Shown here: positions 33,390 through 42,400 of the stretch, piece after piece
Layout: every line of letters begins with the position of its first letter
How positions within the stretch are numbered: position 1 is the first letter of the stretch
Assembly (NCBI GenBank): GCA_024233495.1
Contig: JACKPM010000002.1
Coordinates: 1-64,000 of the forward strand
Source of the DNA: Chlamydiales bacterium
GTDB taxonomy: Bacteria; Chlamydiota; Chlamydiia; Chlamydiales; JAAKFR01
DNA: 64,000 nt
Reading direction: 5' to 3'
Program-made: the position numbers and the translations under genes
The notes under the pieces: model-generated
Databases searched by the model: none
What the model was told of the DNA's origin: nothing
The model's input: the letters and a program-made list of their open reading frames with translations, nothing else

Positions 33390-36092
33390 ATGGACAAAGC
33401 GTACGACCCTAAGAAGACAGAGCAGAAGTGGGCAAGCTTCTGGGATGAAAAGAAATTATTTCAAGCAGATGCTACCTCGAGCAAGCCTCCCTTTTGCATC
33501 GTGATGCCCCCTCCAAATGTGACGGGAGTTTTGCACATGGGGCACGCGCTTGTCTCTACTTTACAGGACATTCTCACTCGTTGGAAGCGCATGAGTGGCT
33601 TCGAAGCGCTCTGGCTGCCAGGCACTGACCATGCTGGCATCGCTACGCAAACCGTTGTGGAGCGCAATCTTCTCAAAGAGGGAAAGCGCAGAAGCGACTT
33701 TACAAGGGAAGAGTTCCTAGAAAAGGTATGGGCGTGGAAAGAGAAGAGTGAAAGCGTCATTTTGTCGCAGCTGAGACAAATGGGGTGTTCGTGCGACTGG
33801 TCTCGGCTCCGCTTCACCATGGATGAAGGCTGCAGCAAAGCAGTCTATCAAGAGTTCAAGCGCCTTTTCGACAAAGGGCTTATCTACCGTGGTGATTACC
33901 TCGTCAATTGGGATCCAGTCACGATGACTGCTCTTGCTGATGACGAAGTGGAGTATGAGGAGCGCGACTCTTATTTGTGGTACATGAAATACCACCTCGC
34001 CGACATGAGCGGCTTTGTGCACTTTGCCACCACCCGCCCTGAAACCATGCTTGGAGACACAGCCATTGCCGTCTCACCTAAAGACAAGAGGTATGCTCAC
34101 CTTGTTGGGAAAAAAGTGCGCCTTCCTTTCGACAATCGAGAGATCCCTATCATTGCTGACCGGCACGTAGATCCAGAGTTTGGAACAGGTGTAGTAAAGA
34201 TCACCCCTGCGCACGACCCTAACGACTACAGAATGGGAATCGACCACGATCTTCCCATGATCAATATTTTAACTCCCGATGGGCGCATCAATGAAAATGG
34301 GGGGCAGTTTGAAGGGATGAGCCGCGAAGAGGCGCGCAATGCCATCGTCGAGCACATGAAAAAGGTAGGCCTTCTCGAAAAAGTGGAGCGACACACAAAC
34401 CGTGTTGGTGTCTCCTATAGAAGTAAAGCTGTGATCGAACCTCTTCTTTCTAAGCAGTGGTTCGTGAAAATGGAGCCTTTTAAAGAGAAGCTTCTCAACA
34501 CAAAAGTTAAAATTCTTCCCCCCTCGTGGGAACGCACTTACAATCACTGGATCGAAAACTTGCGCGACTGGTGCATCAGCAGGCAGCTCTGGTGGGGACA
34601 CCGCATTCCTGTTTGGTATAAGGATGATGAGATGGTGTGCTCAGACACCTCCCCAGGCGAAGGGTGGGAGCAAGATCCTGACGTGCTCGACACATGGTTT
34701 AGCTCCGCGCTCTGGCCGTTTAGTACCCTTGGCTGGCCTGATAACTCTGCAGACCTCGCGAAATTCTATCCCAACTCTGTCCTCATTACTGGTCACGATA
34801 TTCTTTTCTTCTGGGTCGCGCGCATGATTATGATGGGAGAGGAAACACTGGGAGAGGCACCTTTTGCTGAAACCTTTTTGCACGGCCTTATCTATGGAAA
34901 ATCGTACTGGCGTGACAATCCAGAGGGGGGCATTACCTACGTTACTGGAGAAGAGAAAAAAGAGTACGACAAAGGGAAGCCGCTTGCAAAAGACGTCAAA
35001 TCGAAATGGGAAAAACTCTCAAAGTCAAAGGGAAATGTTATTGATCCTCTCGAGATGATTGCTGAATATGGCACTGATGCTGTGCGCATGAGTCTATGTT
35101 CGTGCGCTAACCAATCGCCCCAAATCGACCTCGACAGAAGGCGCTTTGAAGAGTTTAAAAACTTTGCTAACAAAGTTTGGAATGGCGCTCGCTTCGTTTT
35201 CATGCACCTCGAAGATCTTGAAATTGATAGAGGCATCGATTATGACGCACTCAAACTTGAAGATCACTGGATTCTTTCAGCCATCAACCGCATTAACAAA
35301 CAAGTAAACGAGAGCTTGGCCAATTACCAATTTGACCAAGCCGCAACAGCCTCTTACGACTTTTTCTGGAAAGAGTTTTGCGCTTCCTACGTAGAGATTT
35401 GCAAACCCACTCTTTTCAAAGGGGATAAGAAAAACAAACAAAAGATCTTGCTTGTTATTCTCTGTAATATGCTCCGTCTTCTACATCCTATGGCCCCTTT
35501 CATCACAGAGGAGCTCTTCCAAAACCTCAAACGGTTTGCTGGTACGTGCGATGACCCCTACCTTGGCCCGGCGCTTGAAGCGCTCAAAGCAGAGTCGTGC
35601 GCCATTGCTCCCTACCCCACTGTGATCAATGAAAGCGATATCCACCCCGAAATTGAAGAGCAATTTGCTCTTATGGAAGAGGTTGTCTACACTGTCCGTA
35701 ACATCCGTGGTGAAATGAAAATTCCCCCACAAATTGCAATAGACATCTATATTGTAGGAGATATAGAAACCTCTATCCTTTCTGCTCTTGTCAAAACAAA
35801 CAAGGTAGAAATTGTCTCAGAGGCTCCAGACTTCTCTTTTGCCGCTACAGGGGCTGTAGGGGATCTCAAAATCATTATCCCTCTACCTCAAGAGCTCGCA
35901 ACTTTAGAAAAAGAGCGACTTTGCAAGGAGAAGGATAAAGTGCAAAAAGCTTTAGATCAGCTGCGTGCTCTTTTGAACAACCAGGGCTTTCTTGAACGTG
36001 CTCAACCAGAACTTGTAGAAGAAAAAAAACAAGCTCTCTCTCAGTTAGAGAGAGAGCTTGTTACAATAGAGTCAAAGCTCCGCCTATCTTAA
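33390..36092 (+). CDS. valS: Valyl-tRNA synthetase
   Basis: 900 aa class I synthetase charging tRNA-Val. It has PPPNVTGVLHMGHA (the HIGH motif as HMGH), the editing domain with TTRPETMLGDTA, the DVLDTWFSSALWPFSTLGWP block, and KLSKSKGNVIDP (KMSKS as KLSKS). The C-terminal ~65 residues form the expected coiled coil (leucine/lysine-rich, ELATLEKERLCKEKDKVQ region). ATG 33390 is the family start; the frame extends 14 codons upstream into the previous gene. A 13-bp perfect hairpin occurs within its last codons. In Chlamydia valS is near pknD and the V-ATPase genes; here they lie in the same region but further apart. Confidence 0.97.
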   Translation: MDKAYDPKKTEQKWASFWDEKKLFQADATSSKPPFCIVMPPPNVTGVLHMGHALVSTLQDILTRWKRMSGFEALWLPGTDHAGIATQTVVERNLLKEGKRRSDFTREEFLEKVWAWKEKSESVILSQLRQMGCSCDWSRLRFTMDEGCSKAVYQEFKRLFDKGLIYRGDYLVNWDPVTMTALADDEVEYEERDSYLWYMKYHLADMSGFVHFATTRPETMLGDTAIAVSPKDKRYAHLVGKKVRLPFDNREIPIIADRHVDPEFGTGVVKITPAHDPNDYRMGIDHDLPMINILTPDGRINENGGQFEGMSREEARNAIVEHMKKVGLLEKVERHTNRVGVSYRSKAVIEPLLSKQWFVKMEPFKEKLLNTKVKILPPSWERTYNHWIENLRDWCISRQLWWGHRIPVWYKDDEMVCSDTSPGEGWEQDPDVLDTWFSSALWPFSTLGWPDNSADLAKFYPNSVLITGHDILFFWVARMIMMGEETLGEAPFAETFLHGLIYGKSYWRDNPEGGITYVTGEEKKEYDKGKPLAKDVKSKWEKLSKSKGNVIDPLEMIAEYGTDAVRMSLCSCANQSPQIDLDRRRFEEFKNFANKVWNGARFVFMHLEDLEIDRGIDYDALKLEDHWILSAINRINKQVNESLANYQFDQAATASYDFFWKEFCASYVEICKPTLFKGDKKNKQKILLVILCNMLRLLHPMAPFITEELFQNLKRFAGTCDDPYLGPALEALKAESCAIAPYPTVINESDIHPEIEEQFALMEEVVYTVRNIRGEMKIPPQIAIDIYIVGDIETSILSALVKTNKVEIVSEAPDFSFAATGAVGDLKIIIPLPQELATLEKERLCKEKDKVQKALDQLRALLNNQGFLERAQPELVEEKKQALSQLERELVTIESKLRLS
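36030..36060 (+). terminator. 13-bp hairpin inside the 3' end of valS
   Basis: CAAGCTCTCTCTC pairs perfectly with 36048-36060 across a 5-base loop, ending about 32 bases before the valS stop. It is GC-balanced and not followed by a U-run. It could act as the terminator or 3' end protector of valS, or between the convergent valS and porin genes. Confidence 0.35.
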
Positions 36093-36097
36093 ACCAA

Positions 36098-36943
36098 TTA
36101 GTATTGAATTTGGCCAGATAGGAAGGCTGCCTTTTCGCCTGCCCATCTTCCTTCAGCTGTAATGGTAGCAAGACCTGCATTTAACCATGTGACGCCGAAA
36201 GCCCATCCATACTGACGATTCTTCTCAATGTCGAAAAGCTGAACATTTACGTTAGAAAATCCAGAAATTAGTGCTGTTGCATTTCCAAAAGTCATCTTAG
36301 AGTCAGTCCAGAAGCCGCCCCAGTAAGGATTAAGCGAGTAGCACTCAGTAATAGGAATCATCCAATTTACTCCAAGTCCTACTTGCCAAGCTCGGTAGTT
36401 CACATCTTGGCCATTAAAATAGATTGGCTCAGCGCGCGCATAGCCAATTAAAGAGTTCAGACTAGGACTCGCTGAGAAATATTGACCTTCTATACCAAGT
36501 CCAAATGCTCCGCAATCCCAGATAGCCCATCGGCCACCTACGCTCCAAGAAGTACCTGCGTCGGTAGTTATCTCTAGTAGGTTGTTTTGATCTGTACCAC
36601 TTGTCGCAAGTGATCGTGTTCCTAGAAGCACATCAATATTTGTCGCACCAACAGTTGCAAAAACATCAAAATTGCAGAAGTTGACAGTCACTTCACCTGC
36701 ATTTGTCATCACAGATGTTTTGCGAACATTACCAGAGTTTCCTGGACGTTTCACTTTCATGTGTGTGTTGTAGACGTAATCGCCATAAAAGCCAAGACGC
36801 ACGTCGAAAAGCCCGAAAAAGGCTGCTCCGCATGAATCTTCACAAATTAAACCGTCGGAAAACATTGTCGACAGCATTGGGTTTTGTAGTGGCAGCGCGC
36901 TTAAAGGTGCTGCTGCTAAAAGGAGTAGTAGTAACCGTTTCAT
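36098..36943 (-). CDS. MOMP-like outer-membrane porin (2 of a tandem pair)
   Basis: 281 aa with signal peptide (MKRLLLLLLAAAPLSALP). The start ALPLQNPMLSTMFSDGLICE and then FDVRLGFYGDYVYN match the chlamydial MOMP N-terminus (LPVGNPAEPSLMIDG / RVGYYGDFVF). The remainder alternates in beta-barrel fashion with aromatic girdles and ends in a Tyr (SGQIQY), typical for outer-membrane insertion. It is shorter than Chlamydia MOMP (~390 aa). Two cysteines pair near the N-terminus and others lie in loops. It begins at the stop of the upstream paralog with a TAATG overlap and would be co-transcribed. Confidence 0.8.
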   Translation of the reverse strand: MKRLLLLLLAAAPLSALPLQNPMLSTMFSDGLICEDSCGAAFFGLFDVRLGFYGDYVYNTHMKVKRPGNSGNVRKTSVMTNAGEVTVNFCNFDVFATVGATNIDVLLGTRSLATSGTDQNNLLEITTDAGTSWSVGGRWAIWDCGAFGLGIEGQYFSASPSLNSLIGYARAEPIYFNGQDVNYRAWQVGLGVNWMIPITECYSLNPYWGGFWTDSKMTFGNATALISGFSNVNVQLFDIEKNRQYGWAFGVTWLNAGLATITAEGRWAGEKAAFLSGQIQY

Positions 36944-37806
36944 TAAAGCCTCATTTGTACTGATAGAAATAGCGCCTTTTCGTACGCAAAACGCCCCTCT
37001 GCGGTGATAAGCACGCGCTCACCTCCTAACAAAGTAGCACCTAATGCATAGCCGAAAGGACGCTCTTTTTTCAAGTTAAAAAGTTCTGCTGTGACGTTTT
37101 GTCCAGATAAAAGCACTTGTCTGTTTCCCATATCGATGTTTGTACCTGCCCATGCGAGCGCACCGTAGGGCAAAAAGCTAAAGCAGCCGTTGATGATCAC
37201 TTCATACGTTACTCCCAAACCCACTTGCCACGATTGGTAGTGCAGCTCTTGGTCGTTGATGTAGGTAGAGATTGAGTTGAAGTGATCGCGCACACAGTTA
37301 ATTTCTGGGTTGGTTGCAAAGTACTGTCCTTCAACCCCAAAACCTAATCGACCGCATTGAAATAGAGTACCACGACCGCCTATGCTCCAGGCAAAATCGC
37401 TCGTTGTCTCAATGGACAAAAGCGAGTTGACAGGGGCACCTCCAACAGAAAAGTTGCTAATTGGCGCGCTCACTTTTGCATCTGCTACGCCTAATACTGC
37501 AAAGACCTCAAAGCGATTCCATAGGTTGAAATCGATTTCACCAGCATTTGTATAGAGTTGAGTGCGTTGAATGGATCCCTTACGTCCCGACTGGTCCACT
37601 TGGGTGTAGTTATTGAAGATAAAATCTCCATAGTATCCCAGCCGCACGCTGAAGACATCGCAACGCACAATGGGCGTGGCGCATCTGCTCGAAGAGAAAA
37701 AGACGCCATCACATGCGAGTGTTGCAATTTCAGGATTATTTACGGGCAGGGCAAATGCAGCGAACGGCGCTGCGAGTAGAATTGAAAGAAAATAAAGTTT
37801 TTTCAT
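36943..37806 (-). CDS. MOMP-like outer-membrane porin (1 of a tandem pair)
   Basis: 287 aa with signal peptide ending near ALP. It has the same layout as its neighbour: VNNPEIATLACDGVFFSSSRC, then FSVRLGYYGDFIFNN, several beta strands and SWQVGLGVTYEVI. It ends in MRL. The strong ribosome-binding site CGGAGGTGA lies just before the ATG, inside a small hairpin. The two genes arose by duplication and share about a third of residues by eye. As porins they would give passive uptake through the outer membrane. A second, divergent promoter-like sequence lies upstream. Confidence 0.8.
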   Translation of the reverse strand: MKKLYFLSILLAAPFAAFALPVNNPEIATLACDGVFFSSSRCATPIVRCDVFSVRLGYYGDFIFNNYTQVDQSGRKGSIQRTQLYTNAGEIDFNLWNRFEVFAVLGVADAKVSAPISNFSVGGAPVNSLLSIETTSDFAWSIGGRGTLFQCGRLGFGVEGQYFATNPEINCVRDHFNSISTYINDQELHYQSWQVGLGVTYEVIINGCFSFLPYGALAWAGTNIDMGNRQVLLSGQNVTAELFNLKKERPFGYALGATLLGGERVLITAEGRFAYEKALFLSVQMRL

Positions 37807-37822
37807 CGGTCACCTCCGATGA
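37807..37822 (-). promoter_or_regulatory. Ribosome-binding-site hairpin of the porin operon
   Basis: On the mRNA, ATCGG and CCGAT can pair around a loop AGGTGA, placing the Shine-Dalgarno in the loop and part of the start codon in the stem. Possible regulatory or thermosensitive structure; not tested. Confidence 0.3.
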
Positions 37823-37828
37823 AGAACC

Positions 37829-37858
37829 AAATTACTCTTCTCCCCTTTTTTCTCGCAA
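37829..37858 (-). promoter_or_regulatory. Candidate promoter of the porin pair
   Basis: On the minus strand TTGCGA (37853-37858), an 18-base spacer and TAATTT (37829-37834). The -10 is weak; the leader would be ~16 bases with a strong GGAGGTGA. An ORF on the plus strand across this region has no recognisable protein character. Confidence 0.35.
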
Positions 37859-37981
37859 CCCCTTTTCTTTCATTGCAGCGCTCCATGCTAATTGCAAATC
37901 ACTTAAAGCTGAGATTTTATTTGTGCACGCGCTCTTTTACGACGTAGCAGAGCTAACAAAAAAGCTGATGGATAAAGCTAG

Positions 37982-39361
37982 CTAGGCAGCGTCGGGAAGC
38001 TTGAGACCTTTCTCTCGACCCACTTGGAGAAAGAAATGGTCGCTCTCCTTGACAGCTACAGATGAGAGCGCTACCAGCGCAATCAGGTTAGGCAAGGCCA
38101 TGAAGGCGTTGGCTATGTCTGCCAAAGGCCACACAATGTCAATTGGGATCAATACGCCTAAAAAGACACAAATCGTAAAGATAAAACGGTACCACGGTGT
38201 CGAACGCCTTCCGAGTAAGTACTCAGAACACTTCTCTCCATAGTACGCCCAACCCACTATCGTCGAATACCCAAAGAAAATGCAACAAAGCACCACAATA
38301 TAGCCGCCAAATGGAATTCCATGATCAAACGCAAGCGCTGTCAAACGAGAACCAGTTAAGATCTTGCCATTATCCCCGATATAACCAAGCACTTTGGTTA
38401 CCGCGATCGCAAGCCCCGTGAACGTACACACAATTGTTGATATAAAGGCTCCTGTCATTGAGACAAGCGCCTGCCTTCCAGGATAGTCTGTCTTAGCCGC
38501 TGCTGCTGCAATAGGCGCACTCCCAAGACCCGATTCGTTCGAAAAGACACCACGCGCAACCCCCATCTGCACTGCCATCATCACAGTAGAACCAACAAAG
38601 CCACCCATTGCAGCTTGCCCCGTAAATGCTGAGCGAAGAATCGACATAAGCGCTTCAGGCACAACTCCAATATTAAATGCCAAAATCCCCATACTCCCCA
38701 GCACATAGAAAAGCGCCATAAAGGGCACAAGAAGCGATGTCACCCCTCCAATTGAACGAATCCCCCCAATTAAAACAGCTCCCGTCACTGCAGCTAGAAT
38801 AATGCCCGTCACCCACGGATCAACGTGGAAATATGTCGTTACTACTTCAGAGATCGAATTCGACTGTACAATATTTCCTGTTGTGATCGTTGCTATTGCT
38901 CCAAATAGAGCAAAGAAGCCAGCAAGCCACTTCCAGTTAAGGCCTCGCCGGATATAGAACATGGGGCCACCCGCCATATTCCCCTTCTCATCTTGCACAC
39001 GGTACTTTACCGCTAAGAGCGCTTCGACATACTTAGTCGACATCCCAATCATAGTGGTTACCCAAAGCCAAAAGAGCGAGCCAAGCCCACCCATCGTAAC
39101 CGCCGTCGCAATCCCCGCAATATTGCCAATCCCAATCGTAGCAGCTAATGCAGTCATTAAAGCTTGAAAGTGAGAAATATCCCCCACTGCTGTATGATCG
39201 TGCCGGCTAAACGCTAGCTTTAAAGCGTAAGGGAGCTTTCGAAACTGTAGAAAACGGAGCCTTACCGTGAGAAATGCCCCCACTCCAAGGAGAATCACAA
39301 AGAGCGGCTGCCATAGCAAATTATCAATTTTTTGAAACCAGTGAGTGCAGATGTCCATCAT
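37982..39361 (-). CDS. Sodium:alanine/glycine symporter (AGCS family)
   Basis: 459 aa, normal length for AlsT/DagA. Signature blocks are GDISHFQALMTALAATIGIGNIAGIATAV near residue 60 and GPMFYIRRGL, followed by IGGIRSIGGVTSLLVPFMA and GVARGVFSNESGLGSAPIAAAAA, all specific to the family. About 11 helices are expected. It imports alanine or glycine with Na+, useful to an intracellular bacterium that depends on host amino acids. Two adjacent ATG codons (39361, 39358) follow a good promoter without Shine-Dalgarno. Confidence 0.95.
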   Translation of the reverse strand: MMDICTHWFQKIDNLLWQPLFVILLGVGAFLTVRLRFLQFRKLPYALKLAFSRHDHTAVGDISHFQALMTALAATIGIGNIAGIATAVTMGGLGSLFWLWVTTMIGMSTKYVEALLAVKYRVQDEKGNMAGGPMFYIRRGLNWKWLAGFFALFGAIATITTGNIVQSNSISEVVTTYFHVDPWVTGIILAAVTGAVLIGGIRSIGGVTSLLVPFMALFYVLGSMGILAFNIGVVPEALMSILRSAFTGQAAMGGFVGSTVMMAVQMGVARGVFSNESGLGSAPIAAAAAKTDYPGRQALVSMTGAFISTIVCTFTGLAIAVTKVLGYIGDNGKILTGSRLTALAFDHGIPFGGYIVVLCCIFFGYSTIVGWAYYGEKCSEYLLGRRSTPWYRFIFTICVFLGVLIPIDIVWPLADIANAFMALPNLIALVALSSVAVKESDHFFLQVGREKGLKLPDAA

Positions 39362-39370
39362 AGAGGGAGG

Positions 39371-39400
39371 ATTTTACCCTTTTTTGAATATCAATGTCAA
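39371..39400 (-). promoter_or_regulatory. Promoter of the symporter gene
   Basis: On the minus strand a perfect TTGACA (39395-39400), an 18-base spacer and TAAAAT (39371-39376). Nine bases separate the -10 from the ATG, so the leader is two or three bases or none. Confidence 0.65.
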
Positions 39401-39457
39401 GATAACTCTTTAATTAACTTCTTGACGAACCTTAATACTTCTTTAATAAAATAACTG

Positions 39458-39482
39458 TATAATAACTTCATATTTAAAAAGG
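39458..39482 (+). promoter_or_regulatory. -10 box and ribosome-binding site of the giant gene
   Basis: Perfect TATAAT (39458-39463), no good -35, then AAAAAGG (39476-39482) seven bases before the TTG at 39490. This decides the unusual TTG start. Confidence 0.5.
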
Positions 39483-39489
39483 TTTAATT

Positions 39490-42400
39490 TTGGCAACTTC
39501 AGCATCTGGCGCTCCCTTAACCCCCTTGAGCAAAGCTCAATCACATGCAGCTGTACGTAAAAATTGCCCCCCCCCCCCTGACATCAATTTGGACTGTCTC
39601 CTATCGGAGACAAAATCTGCCTCTATTTCGCCGCAGCTTTTTGCCCACATCTTCTTGGATGGACGGCTAAAAGATACAGGCTATGAGGGGATCTCCCCCT
39701 ATGAGCCTGCCCACTTTCTTCAAATTTTCTTTTGCCATCTCAAAAAAGCAATCCCCGAGCTTGGAGCAGAAGAAGCAGTGATGCGTAACCTTGCAGCGGA
39801 TATAACTACTGATTGGACAAAAAACTACGTGAGGGGAGCACAAAATATAGCTAGGAGATTACGCGAACTAAAAGTTGGAGGATCAGCCCTGCTGCCTGGT
39901 GGCTGGAGGACTTCAAAAGGTGGGCACGCAATGCTCTACCGTTTCGAAAGAACCGCAAAAGGTTTCGACGTAATGATTATCAATACGGGATCGGGAATTG
40001 AAACATTCCACGGAGAGCAAATCAACCATCACAAAACGCTCTGCTCTCCCTATGTTTACTTCAAAGATGTTCCAATAGAGCTTGTGCTTCCTCTCGGTTC
40101 CCATGATATATGGATTCAAGCGCTCGTTTACTTCAATCAAGAGGAACAAAAAGAAGAGTTCCGAGCTGCAGCGATCTATCAGGGCCCCTTTAGAGAATTT
40201 TGGAAATATCAAGCTACACTTGAAGAGCACCTTAACCACTACATTACGCCTCAGAGGGATGGAACGTGTGCGTGGAAGAGCATGCTTGCCTATTTACGCT
40301 ACACCCTCGCTCCACCCGTTTACGAACGTGTCAAGAGTTATATCCGCCTCTACGCTCTCGAGGCTATAATCCAAACCCCCTTACGAATGCCAAATCAAGC
40401 GATTCAAGAGGGATGTGCAGTTTTTGCAAAAGAAGTAAGAAAGAAAGAAGGCGTTTACTATTCCTATAATGAATCTGAACAGATGCTTGAAGTCATGAGA
40501 AGGTGCAAGCAATGCTATCTTGTTGAAGATCTGCAAGCTGCTGAAGAGCCGCAAAATGCGACGCCTCCTCTTACGATGAAACCCAACTGCATGCAAGGAA
40601 ATATTTTAAACGCAAATATCTCTTACCCAGACACCACTGGAAGGTTGACGCCGGGTTTTACACTGCTGCTCGAAAAGCCATCTCCAACCACCATTGTGGA
40701 CGTTAGTTCAAGGCTAGAGAAGCGACTTCAAGATCTTTCATGTGCCAACGCGCGCGAAGTAGGGCTGCAAATGGTGGCACACTATGTCATGCAGATTCCC
40801 CTAGAAAATGCTTTTTGGGAGCAAATTCCGAAAAAGGATGCAGCGATCTCTTCGCTCACTCAACTCCTTAGGGCATTTCAACAAAACACGTTATTTCACA
40901 AATCTGTGCAGTCACCTCAAGAAATTGTGGTGGCCTATACGCTCTATATTCATATCTTCGAAATCTGCGCTCTTCACTGCCCCGCGTATTTTGCAGGATT
41001 CGCTCCACAAAACAGGTGGTATAAATTTAAAACCGACCTCTTCTTCTACATACTCACCCCACAACTCCAAACACACTGCAATCTTTTGCTTAGACATGTG
41101 AGACCGAAAGTAGGAACCTCGGCCTTTTCTTGCCCAGCCAGTTTAACCGAAGTTTCTCATGACATTTTAAAAGATTGCATCGAGCTCAAGTTTTACCGCT
41201 CCATACTGGATAGGGATAGTAAGCTCAGACAAGATTTTATTAGGAAAGCAGATGCATGGCTTTTCGAACAGAAAACTTTTGTTCCTGACTCTACGAAAGC
41301 TCTCGCTATTCTTGCTCGTGGTTGGCAAGTAGATTTCCCTTTTGATTCATTGTGGCTCAACCACTTTCAGCACGCGCACTTTTTGATAGCAACAACTTTC
41401 AATTCTACTATTCAACGAGCATCAGATGCTATAAATCTTGGAAGACGCCTCCAACATAACCTAAATACCGACTCGATCCAAGTGATTAACTTTGGAAGAG
41501 ATAAAGCAAAAATAGATGAAGAGGCAGATATATTCTCACAATTTTGGCCTGGATTTGAGAAGCAACGCGGTAAAGAGATCATCAAAAAAGTAAGCTCGAC
41601 ACAAGCGCTCCAACGGTGTGGAACTGCAGATTCGACGCTTGAAGCGCAGACTCTTATGGCATTCTCACAAATGGCGACAAGTGAAGAGATTTGGGCCTTG
41701 CGCCAAGTGGGGTGGAGTGGTGTAGAGAGAGCGCTTCAACCGATGCAACTCTTTTCTACTTTCCAAGCACACCCAGACCACTTTAAAGATGAAAAATACG
41801 CCTCTCTCTTTTGGCTCTCACTATTTAAGGCGCCTTTTCAAGATATTGGAGACTATGCAAAGCTTGATCTTCGAGAAATTGTAGAGGAAAATCCGCTCCT
41901 TTTGCCTTATGTGGTCTCATTTGTAGAGAATGGAATGCGCCACTTCATCGATTTGCAAAAAGGGGGGGAAGAGGGACCCAATGTCATCACCGCTCTATTT
42001 TTTGTGCGCGTAGCGACTGAGTTTGGATATGCCGCTCTTCACCTCTCCAATCAACAGGAGCGCATCGCTTATGTAAAAATGCTGGAAGGGTGTCACAAGA
42101 TGATTGAGACACAGCTACATAAAAAGGAGCTTTCAGATAGTGAGAGAGGGCTGCTACACACCCACCGCCTCCATTTACATCTCATGTTTTGGGAGATGGA
42201 GCGCTCTCACTTCAAGTTTGAGGAGTTCTTTGCAAGCTGGTTTGGCATGCATATGTTCAAGGTGGAGCAAGCACACAGACTGCTGGGTCTAGAAAAGGTG
42301 TTGCATGCACGCATGTACCCACATCTCACACGACTTCAACAAAACAGCGAAGATGATCTCTCAAGCGCAGCGAGGGCAGTATTCGAGGCTCTGCAACTCC

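Noticed and set aside
37713..37985. Plus-strand ORF between the porins and the symporter
   Set aside because: Its first third is antisense of the porin signal region; the remainder has no motif, promoter or ribosome-binding site.
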